A DNA stretch of 64,000 nucleotides from Phlegmacium glaucopus (GCA_015039465.1 MU130625.1:159490-223489), one strand, 5' to 3'; shown: positions 1 to 12,613, counted from the first letter of the stretch. Numbers and translations are program-made. The notes: generated by a model not told the origin, from the sequence alone.

Positions 1-43
1 ATCGGCCCAGCACCAAACGCGAGTGCAAGCTTATAGTACGCAG
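1..43 (-). repeat. LTR fragment of element B family
   Basis: The first about 40 bases are the reverse complement of the start of the LTR found at 41274-41717 and 25433-26204 (shared words include GCAAGCTTATAG and the segment around ATCGGCCCAGCACCAAACGC). The copy is cut by the window edge and runs straight into a family R repeat. Confidence 0.7.
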
Positions 44-1147
44 TAACAGTAAGGGCTGGAAAAAGCGAACTTAAGGGAGGAATTCACTGGAATTCCACTG
101 AGATGATGACTGTTGGGGGGGGTAAGAATGAATTGAACTGAACTACCTATCCTGGTACAAAAGAGCAGTATTTATACCCTAAGAATGAGGCTATGTAGAA
201 CAATAAAAAAGAGAGAAGTACGCGCTGTCAAAGGAAGAATGATGAAGAGAGGACAGCTGCAAGAAGAAAAGAACAATGGAAAAGAAAAAGGAACAGAAAA
301 AGAATCTGTAAAGTGTCAAACTGCGAGAGAAAAGAAGAGAAGGCAGTGTACATAGTCCAATAGCAAAAATATATCGACTCCATACACGTGTGGTCATGTC
401 AAATATGTGAAAGGTCCTGAGTCAACACTTGAAAGGCGCAGCCTTGTTCCTGAGAAAATACTACTTGCCCATGATCCCATGTCGTGCAGCCTTGATAACA
501 CTTGACACACTGCGAGAATAATCCTCTGCTGCTGATTCATCTGCAATTCCTGCTTAGTCGTGATCCTCCTGGACTTCCTAAATTGTCATAAAGAGGGTGG
601 GAAGGCTTCAGGTACCGCGTGAATGATGGTTTTGGCAGTGAATGATAAGATAAGAGGTAGATGAGTGAGGATAGGGGACTGAGTGAGATCCAGGAGCGAG
701 GTATGGCAAGATAGATAGCTGAGGCGAAGACTTGTGGGTCCATAGCCACAACAACGATGACAAAGCCTTTGACATAATGGGAGATGTAGCTGATGCATCC
801 ATAAACGGGCCGTTCTTGAAATGATGGGCCATAGATGCAATCAAATGCGAGCTGATGACCAATGTGAATAGTAGATTGATCGCTTTGTTGAATTGCTAGC
901 CAAGGAACGAATGGATGGTAGATGTTAAGGAGCATGTTGATAGTGTAAATGATAGACAACATAGTAGAAGACATCGAGGATATGATGAGCGATGAGGATG
1001 TTAACGTCGAATGAATGATTTTGTTGACCAGGAACGCGATTCAGGGCTGCTTCCAAAATAGGTAAGTGAATTCAAAGTCCACTTATTTTCATGATGGCAA
1101 CTTTTAAGCTTTGTTCTCACGCTACCAATCAGTATTGGTGCGTGATA
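44..1147 (-). repeat. Family R repeat, copy R1 (5'-window-side truncated)
   Basis: This copy matches R3, R4 and R5 over its length. Its high-coordinate end is the family's fixed terminus, which reads GCACCAATAC on the minus strand, as in the other copies. In family orientation (minus strand here) it contains a TATA-like box (TATAAATACTGCTC) about 430 bp before the family's 3' end, so it looks like an LTR or other promoter-bearing element. The outer 3' portion with the (CAA)n tract is missing. Reading frames of about 85-145 codons are open here and in other copies, but they resemble no protein family I know. Confidence 0.75.
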
Positions 1148-1445
1148 CCAGCTGGCATCATCCTCTGTCATCTCCAATCGTCTGTCATCATGCTTGTGCT
1201 TGTTTGTCTTTGTTGTTGTTGTTGCTGTAGTGAGGTAGTGGTGGTGAGGTAGCAGTCATATGGTGTTGAGGTAGTGGGTTGTAGTGGTAGCAGTGGTAGA
1301 GTGGTGGTGGTAGTGGTTGTAGGGTGTTGGTGGTAGTGGTTGTAGTGGTAGCAGTTGTATGGTGCTGAGGTAGCGGTGGTGGTGGTAGTGTTGTAAAGGT
1401 AGTGGGGAAGGTGATGGTTGTGATGAGAACAGGGCAAACAGTTGT
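1148..1445. repeat. GTGGTA/GTTGTA-rich microsatellite tract
   Basis: A degenerate simple repeat with units such as GTGGTGGTAGTG and GTTGTAGTGGTAGCAG occupies about 1200-1420. No gene is visible. A solo LTR is inserted at its right-hand end. Confidence 0.8.
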
Positions 1446-2090
1446 TGTTAAGTATGGAAAAAAGGGGAAAACATCGGAGCAATTTCTGGAATGGAAGGAA
1501 CAGAATCTGGAACAAGTAATGGAAAGGAAGGAAAGGAAAGGAAAGGAAAGGAACAAGATGGAAACCTCAGTAACTTAGAGGATGAATAAGAGGAGGAAAC
1601 TAAGTTGATATTCGAAACTAAGGAAAACATACAAGTTTCGAGTACTTAAATAATAAAAGGAATAGCAACTGAAATATGGAAGATAAATATAAAGTGCTGC
1701 GCTCTGCTCCTGGAAAGTCCTGCATTCCTGGGTGAATAATCCAATGCGGGTGTGCTGACTGATAATGGGAAAGTGATGACAAAGAAATAGTTGTTATGGT
1801 GATGATGAGGAAAATGGTTTTGGAGTAATTCCAGAGGAGCTGGAATTATATGGAAAATCTTTGGAGCTGGTCATAGGAAGGAGTATTCTGGATGTAAGGA
1901 TTGTTATGGTGAAGATGAGGGAAACAGGTTCGGAGTAATTTCGGAGGAGCTGGAATCTATGGAAAACCTTCAGAGCAAGTTGTAGGAAGGAGTAATTCCA
2001 GAAACAAGGGAAAGCACTGGTATGGAGTACAGACTACTGGAAACAGCTCCAACGGAGCCGGACTGGAGTAATGTATAACAGAATGTAACA
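1446..2090 (-). mobile_element. Solo LTR, same family as 34910-35496
   Basis: On the minus strand it starts TGTTACATTCTG and ends CTTAACA, and it is flanked by the perfect 5-bp duplication GTTGT (1441-1445 and 2091-2095). Its body matches the solo LTR at 34910-35496, for example around the AAACATACAAGTTTCGAGTAC segment. It is longer than that copy (645 versus 587 bp), partly through GGAAA-type simple-repeat expansion near 1500-1555. No internal region is attached, so it is a solo LTR formed by LTR-LTR recombination. Confidence 0.88.
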
Positions 2091-2095
2091 GTTGT

Positions 2096-2175
2096 GATGT
2101 GGTAAAATATATCTTGTTTAGGGTACACATTCTGAGGAATTCCAATTGGAAAAGGGGGGGACTGTAAAGACCTCT
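2096..2175. repeat. Right terminus of a hAT-like palindromic MITE
   Basis: The end of this stretch (GGGGACTGTAAAGACCTC, preceded by GGAATTCCAATTGGAAAAGG) matches the right terminus of the intact element at 15978-17645. The left end is not present, so this is a fragment. Confidence 0.6.
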
Positions 2176-2239
2176 ACTGTGCTACTGGTTTGACTCTCAG
2201 TGTGTGCACTTTTTTAAAATTAGTAAGCATAACCTATTA

Positions 2240-2952
2240 AGGTGTAACATTAATTCCAAGTGCAATCTGAGTGCAATCCAAGTGGATTCTGAATGGATTC
2301 CAAGTGGGTTCCAAGTGGAATCCAAGTAGATTCCACTTGGAATTGAGAAGAAATTCCCAATTTAGACTCGGAGTCTGAGCAGATTCCAAGTAAATTACTT
2401 GGACTCTGAGTGGATTCCTGTTAGGGTGACTGCGGCTGAACTTAATCAAGAACTGGCAGGGGATCCAAAGTCAATAGATTATCTCTACTACATACAACTT
2501 GAAGGTAACACACCTGGCAGGGGATCCAAAGAGGAAAGGATGGAATCCCCTGACAAGTGAGAGTGGCTCTATATGTGTAGCTGAGTTATAAACAAAGAAT
2601 AGAATAAAAGTGTCGACAGAAATAAACATGTCTCACCACTTGTGAGAGGGTGGTGGTGCAACATGCAAACCTGCGAGATCCGTGAAGTTTGCGTGTGAGT
2701 CATGAGGTGAGCATAATGTCGCAGAAGAGGAAAAAGCGGTGCTTGGACTCGAGGAGGTGGTGAGGTAGGTGACTGTCCTCTGACAATTCCGAGTGGAATG
2801 TATTCTGACCAAAGTTGCAAAATTGAGGGGGTTACCTGCCAGAAAATATTCTGCTCGGAGTCTGAATAGGCTCCTCAGAATGCTTGGAATCCACTTGGAT
2901 TCCATTTGGATTCTGAGTGGAAACCGTGGGGCACTGTAAAGACCTCTATTTT
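2240..2952. repeat. GGATTCC-rich MITE remnant interrupted by an LTR-like insert
   Basis: The flanks (about 2240-2426 and 2840-2952) are built from GGATTCC/AAGTGG words. They end in GGGGCACTGTAAAGACCTC, the same terminal signature as the palindromic MITEs. Between them, from about 2427, the sequence matches the reverse complement of the solo LTR at 23882-24293; both carry two GGGGATCC-containing words about 70-90 bp apart. I could not find the far end of this LTR-like insert or its target duplication, so its limits are approximate. Confidence 0.5.
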
Positions 2953-5900
2953 TAGTTAGTTTTGATAGATAATGCTAACCATTTTAATGTGTGGTAAAAT
3001 TTCTGATTTCAAACCACCACCTTCTCAGATCTTACTCATAAATTTGCTGGCAAGCAACTCCTGCTCATGTGAGGCAGGTGTTGTGCCCAGCCCTCTTGCA
3101 AGGGGCTTGGGTGCTTAGTACTATACTATAACAACAATAATAGTTTACTATACTACAAAGACAATGATAATATGGGGTTGCACAATCCTCAGTATGAGTT
3201 CTAAATACTGAGAACTCAGAATGTGTGACATTCAGTCATATGTGGTGTCATGGTGTGACATGGCCAATTTCTTGAGACATCACATTTGTGGTCGCCACAC
3301 CTCTGAGATACAATAAAAAGTATGTTGTATTTAACAATAATAAGAAGTAATTATACATGCCTAAGATATTCCTTGCAGGAAAACATTATATTTAACCCAA
3401 AAATGCAAAATGAATCTTAATTGCCTGCTAAATATGGGGCCCCAAAGAGATTGCACATTATCCCTTCAACCACAACACCTATGAGCATAATTTGCAGGAG
3501 GACCTTTCTTAACATTTAAATTCCAATTGATTCACAAGTCCAAAATTTTGATTAGTGCCCCCCTATGTCAAGATAGACCCTCAAAATATGCACTTTAACA
3601 TGGTTAGGGGCCAGGTAATTAAAATTTTGAACTTGTAGAATGGAAGCCATATACAAGTAGATTTTATCTTTGCAAATATAATCCTAAATCCCATCTATTT
3701 GTGAATAAAATAGCCCATGAAAATATACATCTAAACATTCTCTACATTTTACAATTATATTTGTCCAAAATGGTGAAGGAATGAGTAATCTATGGGCCCA
3801 CCATGGTAGATCAATAATCAATGTGCAGAGAGTAATAGCATGCTTAATATTGAATGTCACCCTCATATGTTATTTATCTGATTTCCAAAACAGCTACTTC
3901 AAAATTTTCAAAACAAACAAATGACAACAACTGATTGCCAGAAAGAAGTTGTTTAATCTTGTTTATGTCTGCATTCTAAACACTTTTTCATTGTGGATAC
4001 AAACAAAAGACAACAACATTTTGCCAGGAATCAGTTGTTGGTCATTGTTTTCATGATAAGAATTTGAATGTAGTACCACAAAAAAAAAACAGAATCACTG
4101 ATGTAAAGTCTCTAGGCTGTATCCATCAAATTCTCATCTTTTTTAACATTGGTGAAAACCATCCATGCCTCTTGTGCATTACCCCTAGTTGGAGGTCCAT
4201 GTATCCATTTCCATCTAGAGGGAAATGCAGTGTTTTTAAAAAATTGCATACTGTAGATTTTAAGGTAATTTCTGAGTTGAAGTTGGTTTCATAGTTTTGA
4301 GGTGATTTCAGCTGAGAAACTGGTTAGAAACTCCAACTCCCATTGGATGTGCACTAGGATGTATCCACATGAAGGTTAAAGTTTTAGTGGGCTGGAATCC
4401 AACAATGTTTGTATATACTCCTAATTCTTGTTGTTCTTGGAGAATATGGTCCAGTTTAATATGGTTGTAAATAATGAGATGGAGGCCAATATCCATCACA
4501 AACCTATGAGTGAATGAGGGTTGGAAATCTGTTTGTGAAAAGCATAGGATCTTACTAAACAACTTTCTAGTGAAATATATTTGAGATATGTTTGTGCAAG
4601 GATTATAATAACTTACATATCTGCAAAATCCTGAATTGCTGCCTTTAATTCTTCAAAGTTGAGAGAGCACTGCAGGATAGAAGGGTAAGAATATTGAAGT
4701 CACTGTGATTCAAAATCTATTGAAACTGGGGTAGAAAATGACTAGTAAAAGCTAAATAATGTATTAAAAAAATTGAGTTCAAATAGGTTCAAGATTTATA
4801 CCTCAACTGGTACTGAGCCAGTATTATTTGGTATGATATATATATGTATCCCTTTTCTTTGATTGCAGTTTCACTATGTTCCTGTTAAACAATGTAAATT
4901 TGATATACAAATATTATCACCAGAATCATATTCTCAGTCAAAAATAAAATTCCAAGCACCAACAATGAAATTGATCAATAATTTAGAAAGATAAATATTG
5001 ATTTTGCAGAACCTTGTATTATTATTACTATTATAATTTTTTTATATATATTTTTATTGAGAAAATATTCTTATGTGTATCAACCTCTTTACATTATTGT
5101 GGCCAGAGCGCCTCCATAGGACCCAAGGAAGAAACACCTTTGAACTCAGAAACCTGTCTTTTAGCTTCCAAAACAAACAACAGTTAGCTGTGACTGGTCT
5201 TCAATTTTATGAGGTTTCACAGAGATGTTTTTGGGTAAATGGATAAGCACAAGTAATGGGTAGTAAATTAATAAGTGAACATTATAAATTATCTCAAAAA
5301 CCTTTTCAAAACAAATATATGACAACAACACATTGCTGGAAATGAGTTATTGATCATTGTTTGCTTCCTGGCTCCCATCATGATAGTTAGTCACAAATAA
5401 GCAAACCGGAAAAAGCCAATAACCTAAGTATAAACAGACTCTGAGTCACATCACCTGATACATGATTACTACTAATGGGGTTGCACAATCCTCAGTGTAT
5501 GTGACACAGCCAATTTCTTGAGACATTGCATTTGTGCTCTCCACACCTCTGAGATACCAAAAAAATTGTGCTGTATTTAAGAATAAGAAGTAATTATACA
5601 TGCCTAAAATATTCCTTACAGGAAAAACATTATATGGTTCAAAGCAGAAATTTTTTGAAAATCCACAAATTCCTTGTGATAAATCCTAGAAGGATCTGAA
5701 TATCCATACCCTTACCTTGTTCCTCATATCCTTCACTTAGGCATCTTTGGCACTTGTAAGCTCAGCCTTGATGAGGTTAGTGGGACTGGGAAGACATATT
5801 ACTGAGATGATAAGCAGGATTGGGAGGATATAGATGATTGACATCAGAATGTAAAAGATCTTTGTCATAATATTGCAATTTTCCTAGAATATTTTATTTA

Positions 5901-6995
5901 TTTAGGTGTAATATTCAAATTTAATGTGTTATATACACTGTACTATGTATACTTCACAAGTGTTTAAGGGTTAGGTTAGTTCACTGGAAAATAACCGAGA
6001 CAGGACTGGACCCTAATTGGCACTAACAAAAAATGTTACTAACTGATCCTAACTGCTAACCATGGTCCAGTTAGCAGTTAGTTGTAATATCAGAAATTAT
6101 GAGACTGAGGGGAAACTGGTTCTAACCAGTCCTAACCAGTCTTTGTAGCCTCAAATATGGAGATGACTTTCATATAAATTTTACTGGGATCTCTCCCTCT
6201 CTCTCTTGCTCAGTCAACTTTGGCTGGTGCCAGACCTCCATAATTTGGAGATTACATTAAAATTATTATAAGAACATGATATATGCAATTTTTAGACCTT
6301 ACTGCATCAATCCCCAGTAGCTATGCCTGTACAATGTATTATTTACTGGTGTTTACTACCAATATCCCCAACACTACCTGGAACTTGAACTTGAATCCAA
6401 ATGTGCTGAATCCACTTGGTAGTACTAGAAGGTGACAACAAGAAATCATCTTTTACCTTTTATTCCTAAGAATACTTAATTACAAGATATGTGGGGCTTG
6501 ACAATTTACCTATCCCACATATAATTATTTTGGGTCACGGATGTGAGTGTGTTGTTAAGTAAAATCGGACTGGTTATAACTGGTTATATAACTGACACAA
6601 ACTGCAGTTAACTGATAAAGACCAGTCTGCAATGGTCTGGTCTGGTTTTTTCAGATTTGGGGTAAAATGCTAACCAGTCTTGGTCCCGGTTAGTGGGCTC
6701 AGGGACCCTCAAACACTAAGGGAAGCAGTCAAGAACTTGAGGAACTGCAACTGTATCAGTACATGCGACACCAGTGGCTGTGTCACACAGTGTGACTGGG
6801 TCAGGCTGTTACCGGGGCCTCCACTACTAGTACTACTACTAAGACCAGTAAATTATGTATTATGTAAACAGTAGGAACAAATATACCTCTCCATTCCCAT
6901 GTTCATTTTTTAATCCTTTATTAATTTATCTTTTGTTTTTCACTTCTTTACTCTCTCTATCTGACAACAACAAAACAGCTAATTTCTTGTAATAA
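2953..6995. repeat. Long noncoding dispersed repeat, family S
   Basis: This AT-rich stretch has no credible coding frame. It shares long segments with 44440-45730 (for example GGGGTTGCACAATCCTCAG and the later ATTATACATGCCTAAGATATTCC) and with 21272-21860 (GACCAGTAAATTATGT and neighbours). The subterminal parts around 3180-3310 and 6750-6810 are rich in GTGACAC/GTGTCAC words in opposite orientation, suggesting a palindromic-ended nonautonomous DNA element. The start of a second copy of the same GTTGCACAATCC segment is at about 5478, and a further AACTGGTTA-rich insert lies at about 5960-6700. Boundaries are approximate. Confidence 0.6.
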
Positions 6996-7003
6996 GCAAA
7001 ATA

Positions 7004-7851
7004 CAAGACTTTACACTCCCCCACCAGTCCAATCAGAATCCGATCGGACTCTGAGTAATCTGATGGGAATCTGATTGGAATCCGAGTAGTCTGAGTAAAA
7101 ACATTAAAAGTCCAAGTTCAGTCCGAGTCAGTCCGAGTTCAGTCCGAGTTCAGTCTGAGCTAAGTCCAAGTTGAGTCTGAGTTGAGTCCTAGTCCAAGTA
7201 AAAAATTACTTGGACTTGGACTCAACTCAGACTGCATCAGGAAAATGATTTTGACACCTCATCCCATTGTTATTTCCATATTTGGTAGGGATTAAATCAC
7301 ATCAGAAGGCCCTGGGAGTCCCTTAGAATTTATTTAGAATTTATAAAACTTTATATATAATGTTTAACCGCTGCATCCAGGAAAGTATTTTGTAATTTTC
7401 TCAATAAGGAGAGCTGCTATTAATAGAATTTAAACATATTCAGGGTCTTAAAACAATTTCTACCATCTTTAAAAAATTTCCTTTTTTGGAATCTTATGTA
7501 ATCTACTCTGACCCAGCATATGCTTGAAATCATGCTTATCTGTGATCATGTGACCAATAGTCTGTGTGGGAAGAGGACAAACATGGGTACAAACAAGTAG
7601 TCTAAGCAATTTACTTGGACTGAGTCTGAGTAAGTCCGATCAGAATCCGATCAGAATCCGATGAAACACAGTCCGATCAGATTCCGAGTAAGTCCGAGCA
7701 ATTTACTCAGACTGAACTTGGACTGGGCTCGGACTCAAAACTTGAAAATGGCTGGTGCTCCAGCCAAATTTGAGTCCGATTGGACTGCTCAGAATCTGAT
7801 CAGAATCTGATCAGATTCCGATCGGAATTAGTGGCTTAGTGTAAAGACCTT
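7004..7851. mobile_element. hAT-like MITE (848 bp)
   Basis: The left end reads CAAGACTTTACACTCCC and the right end, reverse-complemented, AAGGTCTTTACACTAAGCC. They are flanked by a perfect 8-bp duplication GCAAAATA (6996-7003 and 7852-7859), the size expected for hAT transposition. The interior is made of repeated TCCGAGT/GATCAGAATCCGA words with no coding frame, so it depends on a transposase from elsewhere. It is inserted at the end of the family S repeat. Confidence 0.85.
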
Positions 7852-8000
7852 GCAAAATATATTGCATTTTGTAAAATCATTATTAATAATAAATTATTTT
7901 ATAGATAAATATTATTTTAATTAAAAAATAATAAGTATTCTATATAATAACAGTAAGACTCATATTGCCATGCAAAGCAATGGCCCACATCTCTAGTTCA
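7852..8000. repeat. Short AT-rich repeat shared with 44268-44410
   Basis: The segment from AAAATATATTGCATTTTGTAA through GCAATGGCCCACATCTCTAGT recurs at 44268-44410 with few differences. It has no coding potential. It may be the end of family S or a separate small repeat. Confidence 0.65.
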
Positions 8001-8395
8001 GTTCAGTTCAGTTTGGGACCCATTTTCTCAGAACCAGAACCAGAACCTGTTGGAATTATTTAGTATGTGCTAGATCACATCATATTGCATCATAATGGCA
8101 TAAGCAGGATATTGACCAATAGCGGTATTCACTTGTAGATACAGGTAGATTCATATCACTGTACAGCCACATTTGTATTTAGTATAAGTAGCTAACCATT
8201 GAGGAGCGGACTCCTCATCAGTTTAAACCAATACTATTGCATATCCCCACCCTGTACAGTAACCTATGTCTTGGGACACCCTTGCTTAAGTTCCATACAA
8301 GTCTAGTACTTTAAACTGACACCCCAATTCTCAACAGAACCACTTAGGAAAACCAGAACCAGAACCAGAACCAGAACTGAACCAACAGAAACTGG
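8001..8395. repeat. GGTTCTGGTTC-type repeat remnants
   Basis: Runs of AGTTCAGTTC (7997-8020) and AGAACCAGAACC (8030-8046, 8350-8375) resemble the terminal regions of the hAT-like elements at 10261-12613 and 40182-40801. No complete element or target duplication could be delimited, and nothing else is visible here. Confidence 0.45.
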
Positions 8396-8758
8396 TTCTG
8401 TTGCATGGTCTGTCACTTTGTGGCATCCAGCTACCAACAAACTGTAGTCGGGTTTTATGCCCCTTGGTCCAGAAAATGCAGCAGTGACCACTCTTGTTAA
8501 AACCCTGTCAATATTGAACACATCTATTTGGAGGGATTCCAATTGGTCTTGAACTGTCATCTGCATTGTCATCCCTGTTAATCTTTCCATCATATGTGTC
8601 AAGAACAAAGGTAAAAAGACTCATTTCAATCATTTCTTTCCTGTGGAACATGTACTCATGTAACTGATCTTTCAAGGTGATCACTCCAGAATCCATTGTG
8701 ATTATATGATTGTGAGCCTGCAGACCATGTTCAGATGCATCTTTACCTCTGGCCATTG
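8396..8758 (-). pseudogene. Helitron-like PIF1 helicase fragment (decayed)
   Basis: The minus-strand frame from 8758 begins MARGKDASEHGLQ and includes LKDQLHEYMFHRKEMIEMSL and FVLDTYDGK. After a stop at 8511, the same frame continues with QGFNKSGHCCIFWTKGHKT and FVGSWMPQSDRP. From memory, this arrangement (YxxR-type stretch, then a variable linker, then GRCRxFRTKxHE...xxGRWFPRxD) resembles the region between the Rep and helicase motifs in basidiomycete Helitron PIF1-like proteins. Neither Walker motifs nor the Rep HUH motif is present, so it is a short relic. The family call rests on recognition of degenerate motifs and a profile search could change it. Confidence 0.45.
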
Positions 8759-9026
8759 TCAAAATGTTATTATCAAATTTATGCAGATAAAGAAAATATT
8801 TCAGCCATCTTACCTCTTTTTCCTCAAGCCAGGATATTTTTTTTTAGTGCTGATATGATTGTATCAGTATAAATTGAGACATGATGATGGGACACAAATC
8901 AATCCCCCCATCCCATCAGGTAGCTTATGACTTATAGAGCACTGAACTCCCTCTTGCACATCAGTGTGTTAACACATCATGTTAAGTATAGAACAAGGGA
9001 AAAATGTCAGAGCAATTCCGGAACGA
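8759..9026. other. No feature recognised
   Basis: AT-rich sequence between the helicase relic and family R copy R2. I see no gene or defined repeat. Confidence 0.5.
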
Positions 9027-9329
9027 TATCGCACACCAATACTGACTGGTAGCATGAGAACAAAGCTTAAAAGTTGCCATCATGAAAATAAGCAGACTTT
9101 GAATTCACTTACCTATTTTGGAAGCAACCCTGAATCGCATTCCTGGTCACCAAAAATCCTTCACTCAACATTATCGCCCTCACTGCTCATCGTATGTTCA
9201 ATGTCTTCTACTACACTATCTATTGTTTACACTATTGACATGCTCCTTTCCATTTACCATCCTCTCATTCCTTGGCTAGCAATTCAACAAAGCAATCATT
9301 CCACCATTCACATCGGTCATCAGCTCGCT
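9027..9329 (+). repeat. Family R repeat, copy R2 (3' truncated)
   Basis: It starts at the family terminus TATCGCACACCAATAC and follows the family for about 300 bp. It stops at CATCAGCTCGC, where copy R3 begins in the opposite orientation. R2 and R3 together form a foldback arrangement with both outer ends being the family 5' terminus. Confidence 0.8.
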
Positions 9330-10260
9330 ATAAATTGTTGTTGTTGTTGTATATAAACACCAACCAGAGAGTAGTGGACCAGACCTTAGGTCAAGAGACT
9401 CCCTGTTGTTCGTTTAGGGAAGGTATAACCTTGACTTTTAACACACAGAGGTAGGGGGCAAGAATAGAGGTGGATGAGGATGAATATGAGAGAGTCTTTG
9501 GTGAGACTACAGTGGGGGGACAGTGACAAGTAAACAGCTGAAAAAGCGAAGGGAGTAGAGGATGTGGATGAGGATGATAGAGGAAGAGTCTTCAGCAAGA
9601 CTATAGTGATTGACAGTAGGGGACAGAAACAGATAAAAGGTAGAAAAAGCGAACTTGAGGGAGGAATTCACTGGAATTCCACTGAGAGGATGACTGTGGG
9701 GAGTAAGAATGAATTGAACTGAACTACCTATCCTGGTACAAAAGAGCAGTATTTATACCCTAAGGATGAGGCTATGTAGAACAATAAAAAAGAAAGAAGT
9801 ACGCGCTGTCAAAGGAAGAATGATGAAGAGAGGACAGCTGCGAGAAGAAAAGAACAATGGAAAAGAAGAAGGAACAATAAAAAAATCTGTAAAGTGTCAA
9901 AGTGCGAGAGAAAAGAAGAGAAGGCAGTGTACATAGTCCAATAGCAAAAATATATCAACTCCATAGGCGTGTGGTCATGTCAAAAATGTGAAAGGTCCTG
10001 AGTCAACACTTGAAAGGCGCAGCCTTGTTCCCGAGAAAATACTACTTGCCCATGATCCCATGTCGCGCAGCCTTGATAACACTTGACACACTGCGAGAAT
10101 AATCCTCTGCTGCTGATTCATCTGCAATTCCTGCTTAGTCGTGATCCTCCTGGACTTCCTAAATTGTCATAAAGAGGGTGGGAAGGCTTCAGGTACCGCG
10201 TGAATGATGGTTTTGGCAGTGAATGATAAGATAAGAGGTAGATGAGTGACCATATGTATA

Positions 10261-12613
10261 TAGTGATGCCAAAGTTCGGTTCCGAACTGGCGCAAGAACC
10301 GAGAACCGAAAGAACCGAACCGTCGGTTCAGGTTCAGTTCAGTTCGGTCCAAGGATCTTGGACCATCGGTCCGGTTCTCGGTTCTCATTTTCTAAGATTT
10401 TGAGAACCGGGTTCGAACCGGTTCGAACCGAACTTTATGTAGATTTTTTTTCTAATTTTTCCGCAGAAAATTGAATTTATAATCTATAAAATATTGTTAG
10501 GCGCCCGACCCAATGTTTTGGATTTCGGAGTTTGAAAAATCAGCGACTCCCATTATCAACAACGCTGACAACACCACTGACAACACCACAACCACACCAA
10601 CAACGCCAACAACTCCCCACCGGGGGAGTTATTTTTGGTAAATTTCTCGATTTAATTAATGTACTATGACAGCACACAGGGATGAATACCACAAGCACGG
10701 ACAACAATGTCGAGCACAAAGATGACAAGCACCGGTGGCAGGTATTTTTTTTAAAATTTAATTTAAATCTAATATAAACTACTACAGACAAACGACGATT
10801 CAACAAACGACAATGAACAAACGACAACAACGAACGCCGACAATGAATGAACGAACATGAACAAACGACGACAAATGAGAACCAGCAAACGACGACAAAC
10901 GAGAACCAGCAACTTCGACATCGATCACCGCTGATCCCATGCTATCCGTTCCTGCTGCGGCCGCATGCCTCTGACCATCAACGATGCTTTGGATTCAAGC
11001 TCTGAACCACCCACTTCAACATCGACCATCAAAACAAGCACCGCCGATCCCATGCTATCCGTTCCCGCGAATGCTGTGGCTGCAAGCGCACAAATTATTC
11101 AAGTCGCTGGCAGAGCGTTCAAGATGTAGGCATTACTGTGAGTGTTCAGCTTCACCCATCGCATCCTTAAGCATTTAACCATCCTCATCAATCAGGCCTC
11201 CCATAAGAGCCACACCATCTCACCACGTCACGATGACGAGCACTACCCCCTGGAGNNNNNNNNNNNNNNNNNNNNNNNNNNNNNNNNNNNNNNNNNNNNN
11301 NNNNNNNNNNNNNNNNNNNNNNNNNNNNNNNNNNNNNNNNNNNNNNNNNNNNNNNNNNNNNNNNNNNNNNNNNNNNNNNNNNNNNNNNNNNNNNNNNNNN
11401 NNNNNNNNNNNNNNNNNNNNNNNNNNNNNNNNNNNNNNNNNNNNNNNNNNNNNNNNNNNNNNNNNNNNNNNNNNNNNNNNNNNNNNNNNNNNNNNNNNNN
11501 NNNNNNNNNNNNNNNNNNNNNNNNNNNNNNNNNNNNNNNNNNNNNNNNNNNNNNNNNNNNNNNNNNNNNNNNNNNNNNNNNNNNNNNNNNNNNNNNNNNN
11601 NNNNNNNNNNNNNNNNNNNNNNNNNNNNNNNNNNNNNNNNNNNNNNNNNNNNNNNNNNNNNNNNNNNNNNNNNNNNNNNNNNNNNNNNNNNNNNNNNNNN
11701 NNNNNNNNNNNNNNNNNNNNNNNNNNNNNNNNNNNNNNNNNNNNNNNNNNNNNNNNNNNNNNNNNNNNNNNNNNNNNNNNNNNNNNNNNNNNNNNNNNNN
11801 NNNNNNNNNNNNNNNNNNNNNNNNNNNNNNNNNNNNNNNNNNNNNNNNNNNNNNNNNNNNNNNNNNNNNNNNNNNNNNNNNNNNNNNNNNNNNNNNNNNN
11901 NNNNNNNNNNNNNNNNNNNNNNNNNNNNNNNNNNNNNNNNNNNNNNNNNNNNNNNNNNNNNNNNNNNNNNNNNNNNNNNNNNNNNNNNNNNNNNNNNNNN
12001 NNNNNNNNNNNNNNNNNNNNNNNNNNNNNNNNNNNNNNNNNNNNNNNNNNNNNNNNNNNNNNGTATTTTTTTCAAATTAAAATTAATTCTAATGTACTTA
12101 AACTACAACAGACACATGATAACGAGCAAATGGTGTTGAATGAGCATCGAGTACAACGGATGAACGACAACAGCAAACGCACGACACAACGACGGCCTAC
12201 TTGTTCAACAAACGGACGACAAACAAATGGACTCGCGATGGCTGAATGAACGGCGGCGACGAATGAGTGGCAGCAAAGGCAGCAACCTGGCAGTCATTTT
12301 ATTTCTAATACCAAGCTACAATGGATGAACAACTCACTCATTTAGACACTAACCACTAGTTTGGACCCACTTAGTTTAGTTTATCAGGCTACTAGTAATA
12401 ATGTAATAATGAATAAATTACCATTGGCAATGGGGTTTTTTTTCATTGGTTCGACGGTTCAAACCGGTTCTAGAACCGAACAGAACCGACAGAACCGGTT
12501 CTTTCGGTTCCGGTTCTGGTTCTGGTTCAGTTCATCCAGGAACCTTTCAGTTCGGTTCTCGGTTCTCCAAAAATAGTTGAAGAACCGAACTGAACCGAAC
12601 TTTGGTAACACTA
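10261..12613. mobile_element. hAT-like element with TAGTG termini, contains assembly gap
   Basis: The ends are TAGTGATGCCAAAGTTCGG and its inverted counterpart ending TTTGGTAACACTA, matching the YARNG start of hAT terminal repeats. The subterminal regions are long palindromic runs of GAACCG/CGGTTC. The interior holds CAACAA/ACGACAA simple repeats and a segment present on both sides of the N gap (about 10741 and 12063: TATTTTTTT followed by an AAATTAAAATTTA-like stretch). There is no 8-bp duplication. Instead, about 19 bp of family R (ATAAGAGGTAGATGAGTGA) occurs on both sides. Confidence 0.7.
11256..12062. other. Assembly gap (807 N)
   Basis: Unresolved bases inside the hAT-like element. The flanks share a repeated AT-rich segment, which probably caused the assembly break. 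The true length may differ from 807. Confidence 0.99.

Noticed and set aside
537..974. Reading frames of 140-170 codons conserved in family R copies (also 12459-12971, 29965-30387 minus or plus, 34381-34880)
   Set aside because: Two overlapping frames stay open equally in each copy, no protein family is recognisable, and a compositional (TCATC-rich) explanation suffices. I treat them as part of the repeat.
11142..12249. Long open frames of about 300-340 codons on both strands
   Set aside because: They are created by the 807-N gap, whose unknown bases contain no stop codons.
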